Part shown: positions 9,194-18,108 of the stretch, in pieces
Layout of the letters: each line of letters opens with the position of its first letter
Position numbering within the stretch: position 1 is the stretch's first letter
NCBI GenBank assembly: GCA_002428325.1
Contig: DIVR01000075.1
Span: 23,845 to 65,763 of the forward strand
DNA length: 41,919 nt
DNA from: a bacterium UBP4_UBA6127
GTDB lineage: Bacteria; UBP4; UBA4092
Reading direction: 5' to 3'
Program-made: the position numbers and the translations under genes
Notes under the pieces: generated by a model
What the model was told of the DNA's origin: nothing
What the model saw: only the letters and a program-made list of their open reading frames with translations
Databases searched by the model: none

Positions 9194-10762
9194 TTATCTG
9201 CCAATCGGCTTTCTTATCCAAAGATATCTTAAGTTATAAATGGGGTCTGCCATGTTCTGGGCATTCTGCAGGCTCTCCTGATAGACCCAGTATTCATTGT
9301 ATGTCAGCAAGGGGATGATAGGTAACTGGCGACATAAAAGTTCATTCATATGTTCTAAATCCGTTTTACGTTCTATCGCTGAAGAGGATAACCGGTAATG
9401 GTTCAGGAGGGCTAAAAATTCTGAACTGTAGAAAAAAGTCGAATTACCCAAGGTCCCCCGGGATGGTTCTACCAGCAGCTCATTCAAAAAAACATCCGGA
9501 TAAGGGGTATCCAGCCGATAGGTACCGTAATATAAATCATAATTCCCTGATTGAACGGCTTTCCGATATTGGTTAAAGGGTAATTCATCCACCACCATTG
9601 GGATTCCAGCAACCTGAGCATTCCAGGAAATCTTTTGCGCCAGATTTCGGATGGAATTGGAATTGTTTGGAATCAGCAATCTAACGGGTTTGGCTAAAAT
9701 ATGGGAATAAAGATTCTGGGAGGATTCCGGAGAATAATTCAAGAATGATTCCTGCTGTTCTTCAAAAGGGAAAAACTGGTTCATGATTTTACCATGGCTA
9801 TTAAGAATCATCAGGAGCATATCATCCCGGTTGATAGCCATGGATAATGCCTGCCGGAATCTTACATCGTTCATAGGTTTCCGGGTCATATTACAACCCA
9901 GGTAAGACATCCGGGGGATATTTGTTTTTACCATGTAATCTTTGTGTTTAGGATCTCTGGATAAACGGCGGAATTCCGATTCGGGTATAGGCGTGGCTGT
10001 AAGCTTACCTCTCTCAAATTCTAATAAACGGTTTTCATCCTGAGGCATAGGAATCAGAGTCAGGGAATCGATACAGGGCCGACCTGAATAATAAAGGGAA
10101 TTCGCTTTTAATAGAGTCACTCCAGAAGGGGAGTGGGATTTAATCTCAAAAGGGCCTGTTCCAAAAAGGGTATTATTCACCGTGGAAAAGGATACTATGG
10201 AGGCGGACAATAAGCCAAGATTCTTGATGAAATCAGGAGCGGTTGTTGAAAGCGATATTTTTAAAGTACTGCTGTCCAGGTTTTGGATACCATTGATTGA
10301 TTCAGTTTTACCTGTTCTGAATTCTTTGATGCCCAATACCGGATCGAGTATCCAATTTTGAGGAGCTTTGTGGGAGGGACTGGCCAGCCGTTCCAGGGAT
10401 TTCACTACCACATCCGAAGTTAACTGGGTCCCATCATGGAAAGAAATACCCTTTTTTAATCTGAAGATAATTTCAGTATCTCCACTGAAAGATTCCCAGG
10501 AGTCAGCCAGAGCGGGTTCGAGTTCTCCCGTCGGTTTTATTCTTAATAACCCTTCATAGGTTTGGCTTGAAATCAATCGTTCTACTGGGGAGGCCGCAAA
10601 TAACGGGTCCAGAAAGGTGGGTGCTTCATTCACCGGCAATACTATCTCTCCGCCATATTCTAATAAAGCAGATGAATAAGCAATCTCATTACAAAACAGC
10701 CCGGTTATCAGAAGAAAAATAAAAGGCAGTAAAATCGAATTATATTGGCTTTGTGTTTTCAT
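9194..10762 (-). CDS. Family 5 extracellular solute-binding protein (DppA/OppA type), orphan
   Basis: Periplasmic binding protein of the peptide/nickel ABC class, 522 residues. It has an N-terminal hydrophobic export segment (about residues 9-32), then the family pattern: LDPLFAASPVERLISSQTYEGL, LADSWE, FRLKKGISFHDGTQLTSDVV and RFRQALSMAINRDDML. The C-terminal lobe ends near residue 515. No lipobox cysteine is evident, though there is a Cys at 24 (LITGLFCN). No permease or ATPase gene is nearby. Instead it lies between recN and a membrane-protease candidate, so it may work with a transporter elsewhere or have a sensory role. Substrate unknown. Confidence 0.85.
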   Translation of the reverse strand: MKTQSQYNSILLPFIFLLITGLFCNEIAYSSALLEYGGEIVLPVNEAPTFLDPLFAASPVERLISSQTYEGLLRIKPTGELEPALADSWESFSGDTEIIFRLKKGISFHDGTQLTSDVVVKSLERLASPSHKAPQNWILDPVLGIKEFRTGKTESINGIQNLDSSTLKISLSTTAPDFIKNLGLLSASIVSFSTVNNTLFGTGPFEIKSHSPSGVTLLKANSLYYSGRPCIDSLTLIPMPQDENRLLEFERGKLTATPIPESEFRRLSRDPKHKDYMVKTNIPRMSYLGCNMTRKPMNDVRFRQALSMAINRDDMLLMILNSHGKIMNQFFPFEEQQESFLNYSPESSQNLYSHILAKPVRLLIPNNSNSIRNLAQKISWNAQVAGIPMVVDELPFNQYRKAVQSGNYDLYYGTYRLDTPYPDVFLNELLVEPSRGTLGNSTFFYSSEFLALLNHYRLSSSAIERKTDLEHMNELLCRQLPIIPLLTYNEYWVYQESLQNAQNMADPIYNLRYLWIRKPIGR

Positions 10763-10772
10763 AATATTTTTT

Positions 10773-10802
10773 AGTATATATTAAATCCACCCATAAAGTC
10801 AG
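10773..10802 (-). promoter_or_regulatory. Possible promoter for the solute-binding protein gene
   Basis: On the minus strand CTGACT (10802-10797) is followed after 18 bases by TATACT (10778-10773), four and five matches to the sigma-70 hexamers. It lies in the 74-base gap after recN. The -10 is only about 10 bases before the ATG, and no ribosome site follows, so the assignment is weak. Confidence 0.3.
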
Positions 10803-10836
10803 AATGTTTAGAAAAAGGCTCATCTACCAAGGTCTG

Positions 10837-12555
10837 TTACTTTTGTTCCAGTAATTCTTCAGCATACTTCAGGGAGGTTTTATCGGCTCCGTTGCCTCCC
10901 AGCATTCTTGATATTTCCACCTTACGTTCAGTCTCAGACAACTGAGTGATCTGGGTTGAGGTGGTCTGCTTATCTTGGAGTTTAGCAACCTGGTAATGGG
11001 CATCTGCTCGGGCGGCAATGGCCGGTAAATGGGTGATAACCAGAACCTGCCGGTTCTGAGAGATCTGTTTGAGTTTTTGAGCCAGGCAGTGGGCTATCTG
11101 TCCCCCGATTCCGGCATCAATCTCGTCAAAAATAAGGGTTGGAATAGAATCTGTTTTTGCGAAGGTTGCCTTTAATGCAAGCATTACCCGGGATAACTCT
11201 CCACCGGATGCCACTTTGGATAAGGGTTTAGCGGGTTCACCGGGATTGGCGGAAAAGAAGAATTCAATATCATCCCATCCTGTCTGAGTCAGGTCATAGG
11301 ATGTTTCCCGGTACTTAAACCATTTTTCATTACCGGTTCGAGGGGTAACTTGAATTTTAAAAGAGGCATGCGGCATTCCCAATTCAGCTAATTCTTTTTG
11401 GAGAGCCGCTGCCAATTTAGCCGCTGCCTTTTGACGGGATTCAGAAAGAGTCGATAAAAGGTTACCCATTTTAATGGATTCTTTCTGATATGAATTTTCC
11501 AAATCCTGGATTCTTTCTTCCTGGTGGTTCAGTCCTTCAAGTTCCAGCTTCCAGCGGATAGCATCCTCCATCAGGGTCTCAATGGATTCACATCGATACT
11601 TGCGTTTCAGGCGATGAAGAATATCCAGCCGTTCTTCAATCTGTTCCAATTGGTCAGGTTCAATATCAAGTTTAGAATGATAATCGGCCACTTCCCGGCC
11701 CAGTTGGTCCAGAGCAATCTTTGCCTGTTCCAGCAATTCCTGGTGGGATTCCCATAAGGGGTCCATCCGGGTTAACTCATCCAAGAGGGCTTTACATCTG
11801 GCAAGAGAACTGAGGATTCCCGGGTGTTCAGTGGATTCTCTGCCTATGATTTCAGCTGATAACCCATCAATCAGTTGAAAAAGGTTTTCAGAGTTTCTAA
11901 GCCGTTCTTTGGTGCTTTTTAAGGTTTCTTCTTCCCCAGGCTGAAGAGCCGCTCCTTCAATTTCCTGTAGCTGGTATTTAAGGTCTTCCATCCGGGTCTG
12001 TTTCCGGGAGTCCGACTCTCTTAACCGGCCCAATTCATCCAAAATAGCCCTGAGTTCTTTCCATCCTTTGAAGACCTGGATACGTAATTCCCCGTTTTCC
12101 GCATAATCATCAAGAAATTCCAGCTGCTGTTGAATTTTGAGGAGGGATTGATGGTCATGTTGTCCATGGAGGTCCGCCAGTTCTTCACCGATTTTCTGCA
12201 GGGTCGCCAGAGTTGAAAGCTGTCCATTAATCCAGCATCGGTTTTTGCCTGAACGGGATAACTCTCTCCGGATAAGGAGCTCATTTTCATTTTCAAGTGG
12301 AAACCCTGATTCATCCAGTAATTGGGGAAGGTGGGGACTATCTTTAATATCCAGAAGGGCATCGACCGTACAGGTTTCAGAACCTGTACGTATCACAGTA
12401 CTATCAGCTCTTTCACCTAAAATCTGATTCAGGGCATCAATCAGGATGGATTTACCCGCCCCTGTTTCCCCGGTAAATACATTAAAACCGGGTTTCAGAG
12501 TCAGGTTCAATTCATCGATTATGGCAAAATTCTTTATATGTAGTTCAACCAGCAT
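10837..12555 (-). CDS. recN: DNA repair protein RecN
   Basis: SMC-like ATPase acting in double-strand break repair. Walker A GETGAGKS is at residues 29-36 after the HIKNFAIIDELNL start. A long central coiled coil (about 160-370) is rich in Glu, Leu and Arg. The C-terminal half has the ABC signature ASGGELSRVMLALKA and Walker B TLIFDEIDAGIGG, followed by the VITHLPAIAARAD switch region. Length 572 residues, normal (550-575). It lies 21 bases after the CvpA-like gene. Confidence 0.97.
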   Translation of the reverse strand: MLVELHIKNFAIIDELNLTLKPGFNVFTGETGAGKSILIDALNQILGERADSTVIRTGSETCTVDALLDIKDSPHLPQLLDESGFPLENENELLIRRELSRSGKNRCWINGQLSTLATLQKIGEELADLHGQHDHQSLLKIQQQLEFLDDYAENGELRIQVFKGWKELRAILDELGRLRESDSRKQTRMEDLKYQLQEIEGAALQPGEEETLKSTKERLRNSENLFQLIDGLSAEIIGRESTEHPGILSSLARCKALLDELTRMDPLWESHQELLEQAKIALDQLGREVADYHSKLDIEPDQLEQIEERLDILHRLKRKYRCESIETLMEDAIRWKLELEGLNHQEERIQDLENSYQKESIKMGNLLSTLSESRQKAAAKLAAALQKELAELGMPHASFKIQVTPRTGNEKWFKYRETSYDLTQTGWDDIEFFFSANPGEPAKPLSKVASGGELSRVMLALKATFAKTDSIPTLIFDEIDAGIGGQIAHCLAQKLKQISQNRQVLVITHLPAIAARADAHYQVAKLQDKQTTSTQITQLSETERKVEISRMLGGNGADKTSLKYAEELLEQK

Positions 12556-12576
12556 GGAGTCACCGGATTCAAATTG

Positions 12577-13077
12577 TTATACCAGCATACCAAATAATAA
12601 ATCATAACTGGATTCCAGTATTTGGTAAAAGAATCCGACAAAAGAATTAACTTTGATAGAATCGGTCAGTATCGGGAACAAGGGGTTTAAATAACTCAGA
12701 AAAACAAGGGTGATACTGCAGTAAAACACGGCTTTTATAGCGCCAAAGGTTACTCCTCCGAATTTATGCAGCCCGGTATGAATGACCGGATTTCTTAAAT
12801 CTCCCATGATTAATAGTCCCAGATAGCCTAACACTGAGCGAATAGCCACAAAAAGAACTCCAAATATCAGAGCTTTGGTTAAGTCATCAGGAATCGGCAG
12901 AGAACCCAACAGGTTCCCTCCTATCCAGAATTGGTTATAATATGCGGCAAATCCGGAAAATGCAGTGGTTACCATGAAATAAGTTTCAGGAACTATCCCG
13001 TTCTTTATGCCTCGGTATCCCAAATACAGGATCGCCACAAGGATATCAATTATATAAACTAAATCCATTAATTGCAT
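12577..13077 (-). CDS. CvpA-family integral membrane protein
   Basis: A 166-residue protein with four hydrophobic segments: an N-terminal one (VYIIDILVAILYLGYRG), one at the YFMVTTAFSGFAAYY region, one around ALIFGVLFVAIRSVLGYLGLL, and GAIKAVFYCSITLVFLSYL. The order, and the pattern of a conserved helix followed by a short basic loop and a GAxKA helix, fit CvpA (colicin V production) proteins, whose role is still poorly defined but linked to envelope integrity. The ATG follows the PilB-like stop by two bases, with GGAG inside the end of that gene, so the two are coupled. Residue-level support is modest. Confidence 0.7.
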   Translation of the reverse strand: MQLMDLVYIIDILVAILYLGYRGIKNGIVPETYFMVTTAFSGFAAYYNQFWIGGNLLGSLPIPDDLTKALIFGVLFVAIRSVLGYLGLLIMGDLRNPVIHTGLHKFGGVTFGAIKAVFYCSITLVFLSYLNPLFPILTDSIKVNSFVGFFYQILESSYDLLFGMLV

Positions 13078-13079
13078 GA

Positions 13080-14609
13080 TTAATGGTACTCCACTGAAGA
13101 GGTCAGTTCAGCCAGGCTGACTTTGCCTTGAAGGGCTTTTTCGATACCATCGTCGAACATGGTCCGCATTCCAGAGCGGATAGCTTCTTCCTGAAGTGTA
13201 ACGGCGGATGCCTTGGCATCAATCATCTGGCGAAGCGAATCGTTCATGATAAGGATTTCAAAGGTTCCTGTCCGGCCGGTAAACCCGGTAAAACCGCAGA
13301 GTTCGCATCCTTTACCTTTCAGGAATTTCTTCTTCTTTTCCAAAGGGATTTTATATTGCATCAAGGTCTCATCAGAAGGATTTTCCGAGATTAGGCAATG
13401 GGGACAGTTCAATCGGACTAATCGTTGGGCCAGAATAGCCAATACCGAACCTGAGATGAGATAGGGTTCAATACCGATATCCATCAACCGGGTGATAGCT
13501 CTGACGGCATCATTGGTATGAAGGCTGGAGAAGATGAGGTGTCCCGTCAAGGCTGCATGAATGGCAATATCAGCGGTTTCCCTGTCGCGGATTTCACCTA
13601 CCATGATGATGTCGGGGTCTTGGCGTAAAATTGAACGAAGCCCGCTGGCAAAGGTTACTTCTGCCCTGGGATTGATGGGAATCTGGGTAACCCCTTCCAA
13701 TTGATATTCAACCGGGTCTTCAATGGTCATGATGTTGTTAGCCGTGGAATCGATAATAGTTAAAGCAGCATAAAGGCTTGTGGTTTTACCGCTGCCGGTG
13801 GGCCCGGTCGCCAAGACCATTCCCTGAGGGCTGAGAAGAGTCTTTTTGAATAAATCTTCAATTTCCTTGTTCATACCCAGGTTAGAGATATCCAGCAGTG
13901 ATTTTTCCCTGTCGAGGATTCTCAAGGCAACCTTTTCCCCATGAATTGTCGGGGAAGTGCTGACCCGGATATCGGTTCTGCGTTTGTCATAATTGACCTG
14001 CATTCGGCCATCCATGGGTTTTCGCCGTTCCGCAACATCCAAATCGGCCATGGCTTTAAGGCAGGGGATAATCGCGGTTTGTATATCATCTGGAGGAGTA
14101 TGAAATTCTTTCAATGCGCCATCATGGCGGAATCTTATTCTGAGTTGTTTACCATCCGGTTCCAGATGGATATCAGTGGCTCCCTGTTCAAGAGCCTCAG
14201 CCAGGATCATCTTGACCGCTTTGATAGAAGACCTTTTTTCCTGAGAATCCTGCATCATCAGCAGGGAGGATTCTTCTTTTCCAGTCACTCGAAGCGAGTT
14301 TTCATCAAAGTTATCGAGTAAATCGATGAATGGGTTTTTATCCTTTTCATTCAGGGAAGCCTTACAATAAGGACAGGTGGGCATATCCAGGGTTAATAAT
14401 TTCTTATGGCAGTTAGGACACTTGAATGTTTTCCTCTGATGTTTGGACAAATACATAAAAAGTCCAACCGGTCCGGCGAGAAAGACCAGGGTGTCCCAAT
14501 ATTCCCGGTCTGGTAATCCCTTTGCCTGGACATCACGATCTACCCAGCCCAGAATTTTCATCCAACCTGTCAATAATAAGATGACTATTATAATGACAAA
14601 ATTTACCAT
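13080..14609 (-). CDS. GspE/PilB-family ATPase with membrane-anchored zinc ribbon N-terminus
   Basis: Hexameric assembly ATPase for type IV pili or type II secretion. The motor domain is complete: ILAEALEQGATDIHLEP, Walker A GPTGSGKT at 269-276, Walker B IIMVGEIRD at 334-342, the His box TGHLIFSSLHTNDA, and a C-terminal four-cysteine zinc site (CPHC and CELC). The N-terminus is unusual. In place of a full GspE/PilB N-domain it has two hydrophobic segments (about 2-23 and 40-55), then a CPNC/CPYC zinc ribbon at 64-82. I chose the ATG at 14609, which starts at the first hydrophobic segment (509 residues); a TTG at 14675 would add 22 residues. The likely partner is the prepilin peptidase at 2222-3115. 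Confidence 0.9.
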   Translation of the reverse strand: MVNFVIIIVILLLTGWMKILGWVDRDVQAKGLPDREYWDTLVFLAGPVGLFMYLSKHQRKTFKCPNCHKKLLTLDMPTCPYCKASLNEKDKNPFIDLLDNFDENSLRVTGKEESSLLMMQDSQEKRSSIKAVKMILAEALEQGATDIHLEPDGKQLRIRFRHDGALKEFHTPPDDIQTAIIPCLKAMADLDVAERRKPMDGRMQVNYDKRRTDIRVSTSPTIHGEKVALRILDREKSLLDISNLGMNKEIEDLFKKTLLSPQGMVLATGPTGSGKTTSLYAALTIIDSTANNIMTIEDPVEYQLEGVTQIPINPRAEVTFASGLRSILRQDPDIIMVGEIRDRETADIAIHAALTGHLIFSSLHTNDAVRAITRLMDIGIEPYLISGSVLAILAQRLVRLNCPHCLISENPSDETLMQYKIPLEKKKKFLKGKGCELCGFTGFTGRTGTFEILIMNDSLRQMIDAKASAVTLQEEAIRSGMRTMFDDGIEKALQGKVSLAELTSSVEYH

Positions 14610-14918
14610 TTTTTTAATTTGTAAGCCTATCTTAAAAATGAAAACATACTTGGTGGAATTATAAGAGTAACGCAACCTGTTGTCAATGATTGAATTAACA
14701 ATTAGTTAGAGTAGGTGAGACTCTGCCGGAAAGAGACTGGTTTCTTAAGGCAGTGGAACCCAGGCTGAAGCCATCAGCCTGGGTCTCCCTCCGATAGGGG
14801 AGAGTTTTGTCGGAAGACCCTGTAAGGGATGAAGCTGGATTGTTAACTTGACCCCTGAGAGGCTTTTTGGTATCTTTCACCCTATTAATCAGATTGAGTG
14901 AAGGAAGGTATCATTTCG
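14610..14918. other. Divergent intergenic region with multiple hairpins; possible structured leader or small RNA
   Basis: Lies between divergent pilB-like and amidase genes. On the plus strand it holds an 11-bp perfect hairpin (ACCCAGGCTGA 14758-14768 / TCAGCCTGGGT 14774-14784), directly followed by CTCCCT/GGGGAG (14785-14790 / 14797-14802). TGCC/GGCA (14724-14727 / 14749-14752) lies before them. An outer pairing, GAGACTC (14717-14723) with GAGTTTT (14802-14808), could enclose the set. CCC-TGTAA-GGG (14818-14828) comes next. This looks like a branched RNA rather than spacer. It matched none of the riboswitch consensus sequences I know. TTGTCA at 14680-14685 could be a -35, but the -10 is poor. 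Confidence 0.45.
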
Positions 14919-16517
14919 ATGTCTAAGAGATTGGTAAAAGCCAGCTTATTGCTGAGCTTTGTTGCGGCAGGGATAATCATGATAGGGGGCTTAACGGGTT
15001 GTGCTGTATCCCATAAGACAATAAAAGAGGCTCCCACTCCGACAACGGCTGTCAAAGTAGATGAATATCCATTACCGGTCTATGCTACATCCCTGAAGGG
15101 ACAGAAAATCTGTCTGGACCCCGGACATGGGGGGGATGCCGATGTGCCTAATTACAAAAGGGGTCCATCGGGAGTCCGTGAGGCTGAAGTGAACCTGAGG
15201 GTTGCCTTATATTTGCAAAAATGGCTGGAAGAATGCGGGGCCCAGGTCTATATGACCCGGACAACCGATGTGTTTGTCGGATTACGGGAAAGGTCTGTGT
15301 TTGCCGATACTTGTGGGGCTGAATATTTTGTTTCCATGCACCATAATGCCGTCAGCAATCCGTCGGTCAATTTTACCAGCACCTGGTATCACGCTTCGCC
15401 TGATTATGGTCCGCTGAACCTGGATATTGCCCGGTATATTCAAGATGGGGTGGGGGATGCTTTAGGGCTTCCATTCCGGGCGTCCATTCCGCTTAAAAGT
15501 GATTACACCATCTATCCGGATGCCGGTTTTGCAGTGTTGAGGAATACCCATATCCCGGCAGCTCTTTGTGAAGCTTCCTTCCATTCAAATCAGGTTGAAG
15601 AAAAAAAATTGGATAACCCTGATTATAATAAGAAGGAAGCCTATGGCTATTTTGTCGGGCTGGCAAAATTATTCTATTCAGGGATTCCCCAAGCTGAAAT
15701 CATCTCTCCCTCCTCTGTGGTTTCCGAAAGGAATCCCCTGATTCAATTTAAGATCGATGATGGGCTTAAGGGAAGGCAGATATTAGAAGAAACCCTGACT
15801 GTAAAGTTGGATGGGCAATCGATTCCCTATACTTATGACCGGTCTTCCGGAGTCATTTCAGCGGTAAGTCTCACTCCCTTAACCAATAATTACCATACCG
15901 CTCAGGTTCATTTCATGAATTTGAATAAAACCAGTGTGTATCCCAAACCTTTCAAATTCCAGGTGGCTCCTCCCTTGGCGAGTTTGTCTGTGAAAGCCTA
16001 TCCTACTTCTTATCCTGACAATGGGGAAACAATAGGCTGTATAAAAGTTGAAGCCTCCGATGCCGAAGGGAATCCTGTAGCCGATGGGATGGAAATCAAC
16101 CTCTCAGCAGATCAAGGAGTTGTTTTAACCAGTAAATTAACTACATTGAATGGGTATGCCCTGGGATACTGGCAGGCTCCGGCCCAAAAGGGTTCAGTAG
16201 TAATCACTGCCGGTAAAGGCAATATCCTGGGGGTGGCGGGCTTATCTATCGAGTCATCATCCCGGGCCTTATTACAGGGAAAAATCTTTTATGCTAATTC
16301 AAATAAACCCGTGGAGAAGGCACAAATCGCCATCACCTCCCTGTCTGACCATCCGATAACAGAAAGCCTGCCGGATGGATTTTTCAGCTTATCTGGAGTT
16401 TATCCCGGCAGCCACTGGGTGGTAGTTACAGCGCCCGGTTGCAAAGAACTTCGGATTCCGATGGAGTTTAAAGCGAATCAAACTTCAAAAATTCAGGTGA
16501 ATATGGAAGCGGATTAA
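14919..16517 (+). CDS. N-acetylmuramoyl-L-alanine amidase lipoprotein (Amidase_3) with Ig-like and regulatory-like C-terminal domains
   Basis: Cleaves the bond between muramic acid and the stem peptide in peptidoglycan. A lipoprotein signal ends in LTGC, with acylated C28. The Amidase_3 domain spans about 60-270: LDPGHGG (zinc H70), VREAE (E88), SMHHN (H141) and the catalytic glutamate in LCEASFHSN (E218). After it come about 260 residues that look like beta-rich domains: an Ig-like (invasin/Big_1-like) part with SDAEGNPVADG, and a C-terminal carboxypeptidase-regulatory-like fold (LLQGKIFYANSNKPVEKAQI). The ATG at 14919 is preceded by GGAAGG; a GTG at 14898 is also open. C28 is followed by Ala, so outer-membrane sorting is plausible. 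Confidence 0.9.
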   Translation: MSKRLVKASLLLSFVAAGIIMIGGLTGCAVSHKTIKEAPTPTTAVKVDEYPLPVYATSLKGQKICLDPGHGGDADVPNYKRGPSGVREAEVNLRVALYLQKWLEECGAQVYMTRTTDVFVGLRERSVFADTCGAEYFVSMHHNAVSNPSVNFTSTWYHASPDYGPLNLDIARYIQDGVGDALGLPFRASIPLKSDYTIYPDAGFAVLRNTHIPAALCEASFHSNQVEEKKLDNPDYNKKEAYGYFVGLAKLFYSGIPQAEIISPSSVVSERNPLIQFKIDDGLKGRQILEETLTVKLDGQSIPYTYDRSSGVISAVSLTPLTNNYHTAQVHFMNLNKTSVYPKPFKFQVAPPLASLSVKAYPTSYPDNGETIGCIKVEASDAEGNPVADGMEINLSADQGVVLTSKLTTLNGYALGYWQAPAQKGSVVITAGKGNILGVAGLSIESSSRALLQGKIFYANSNKPVEKAQIAITSLSDHPITESLPDGFFSLSGVYPGSHWVVVTAPGCKELRIPMEFKANQTSKIQVNMEAD

Positions 16518-16589
16518 TGGCAGGAGAGACAAAAATCCCCTCGGTTTTTGAAACTTATAGAAAAAAAAGTTAAAAAAAAGGGGTTCCTC

Positions 16590-16619
16590 TTGTCAATCAG
16601 GGGCTTTCAGGATTATGAT
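16590..16619 (+). promoter_or_regulatory. Candidate sigma-70 promoter before the LolA-like gene
   Basis: TTGTCA (16590-16595), 18 bases, then TATGAT (16614-16619); each hexamer matches five of six consensus bases. A start near 16626 would give a leader of about 94 bases before the ATG at 16720, which has AGGAGA 11 bases upstream. Confidence 0.45.
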
Positions 16620-16719
16620 GGACATACATCTATGGTATTTTTCAGCCTATAATGGTTGGTTGATGATTTTTGGGAAATTGATTTGCACCCAATTATAACA
16701 AGCAGGAGATAATCCACGA

Positions 16720-17898
16720 ATGAATGTAATCGCGAAGAAATTATTAGTATGGAGCCTGGCAGCAGGATTAATGGTCATTACTTTGGCCCAGGTGAATGCT
16801 CTTCCCTTGAAAATGAAAAATGGGAATACGATTGATGTTAAGTTGATTTCTGCTCAGGATGACAAGATTCTGCTTCAGCGGGGAACAATTCAAATGACCG
16901 TTCCCAAGGACCGGTTTGAAGAACCCCAGGATGAATGGATTTCAATGGCTGAAACAGCTTTGATGAGTGGAGATACAGCAGAAGCGCTGGATTATTCCTC
17001 ACAAATCCTGATTTGGGACCCCCTTCATGTGAAGGCCCAGAAAATTATGGATGATATCAAAGCGGCTCAGGATATGGATTTGAAACGTAATGCCGCAATG
17101 AAAGAGGAAGAAGAGGCAATGGCCCGATATAATGAAGAACGAGCCAAAGCTGAATCCTCTGTAAAGAAAATGCTGGAAGAGGAAAATCGTAAACCTTCCA
17201 GAGTATTTGAAAATGTCAGGAAAACCTATCAGGCCTTGAATGCTTATACCATTAATGGAAAAGTGGTTCAGGAAATCTCAACCAAGGATACGACAATTAA
17301 TGTCGAGATTCCCATCCTGATGGCAGGATTACGGCCTAATCGAGGCAGTCTCTCAATGAAGATGAACGGAATAGAGGTTCAGGTATTCCAGAATCCTGAT
17401 ACCACGCTGATATATATGCCGGTGCAAAAACAATATTTCCGTATTCCTACTGCAAACCTTAGCCAGGTAAAAGATAACCTCCGTAGTTCTCCCTTGTTTA
17501 ATATCGGATTTGAAAACTATGAGAATCTGATTTCCCAGGCTAGCACGGCAAATTATCTCAAGGATGAGGATGTTGTTTTTGAAAACGCCACATCTTCCTG
17601 CTATGTGTATGATATCCCTGTGGTCAGTAATCCTGCGATGGATAAAATTATGAGTATTTCAGACCATCAGCTTTGGGTGGATATGACCTCCAACCTGGTT
17701 CTTCAGGAAACCCAGACTATCCAATTGAAAGCTGTAGCTGATGTGACCGTTAAACAGATAATGACTTATGGAAGCCTTAATACCAAGGTTTCTCTCACCC
17801 CCACTGATTTTGGTTTTGTACCTCCTAAAGATGCGACGGCTATGGATATGGCTAAATTGCTTCAGGGGATGACAAGTATGATGGGTGGAGTGAAATAA
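16720..17898 (+). CDS. Exported protein with coiled coil and LolA/DUF2092-like domain
   Basis: A 392-residue protein with a Sec signal (about 1-28, ending in VNALP). A short beta region (MKNGNTIDVKLISAQDDKILLQRG) resembles SHD1/Hfq-like strands found in secreted proteins. Next come a helical segment with a TPR-like feel (MAETALMSGDTAEALDYSSQIL) and a Glu/Lys-rich coiled coil at about 110-165. The C-terminal two thirds (from FENVRKTYQALNAYTING) have the start and rhythm of LolA/LppX/DUF2092 folds: an early YQALNAYTI, then repeated strands with a QKQYFRIP motif and a final SLTPTDFGFVPPKDA. I infer a periplasmic lipid- or lipoprotein-handling role, but the exact function is unknown. Confidence 0.6.
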   Translation: MNVIAKKLLVWSLAAGLMVITLAQVNALPLKMKNGNTIDVKLISAQDDKILLQRGTIQMTVPKDRFEEPQDEWISMAETALMSGDTAEALDYSSQILIWDPLHVKAQKIMDDIKAAQDMDLKRNAAMKEEEEAMARYNEERAKAESSVKKMLEEENRKPSRVFENVRKTYQALNAYTINGKVVQEISTKDTTINVEIPILMAGLRPNRGSLSMKMNGIEVQVFQNPDTTLIYMPVQKQYFRIPTANLSQVKDNLRSSPLFNIGFENYENLISQASTANYLKDEDVVFENATSSCYVYDIPVVSNPAMDKIMSISDHQLWVDMTSNLVLQETQTIQLKAVADVTVKQIMTYGSLNTKVSLTPTDFGFVPPKDATAMDMAKLLQGMTSMMGGVK

Positions 17899-17936
17899 CA
17901 GGTTCCTTTTGAAATTTTAGAGTAAAGGGATTCTTT

Positions 17937-17978
17937 TGGGCGCTGGGTTATGATTTGATCTGGCGCCCATTTATTTTA
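17937..17978 (+). terminator. Probable intrinsic terminator after the LolA-like gene
   Basis: TGGGCGC (17937-17943) pairs perfectly with GCGCCCA (17963-17969) across a 19-base loop, followed by TTTATTTTA. The loop is long but the GC-rich stem and the T-run are right for a terminator. It separates this gene from the corrinoid protein gene. Confidence 0.6.
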
Positions 17979-18108
17979 TGCTGTTATAAGTTAGTGGAAA
18001 TAAACAGCTGATTTATTTGCAAAAACAACAGTTCTTGGATATGTTTATTAAATAAGTTTTTTTCTTGGATAACCTTAAAAACCCCTATAATTTGGAGGCA
18101 TTACAGAA

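Noticed and set aside
14714..14830. Known riboswitch class (TPP, SAM, cobalamin, c-di-GMP, ydaO) in the amidase leader
   Set aside because: None of the conserved core sequences I know for these classes is present; only stems are visible.
14695..14880. 61-codon minus-strand open frame inside the hairpin-rich intergenic region
   Set aside because: Composition looks like translation of structured RNA, and there is no ribosome site or domain; the hairpins explain the sequence better.
18086..18091. Perfect TATAAT before the corrinoid gene
   Set aside because: Initiation from it would start within or just after the GGAGG ribosome site (18094-18098), and no good -35 lies at the right distance.
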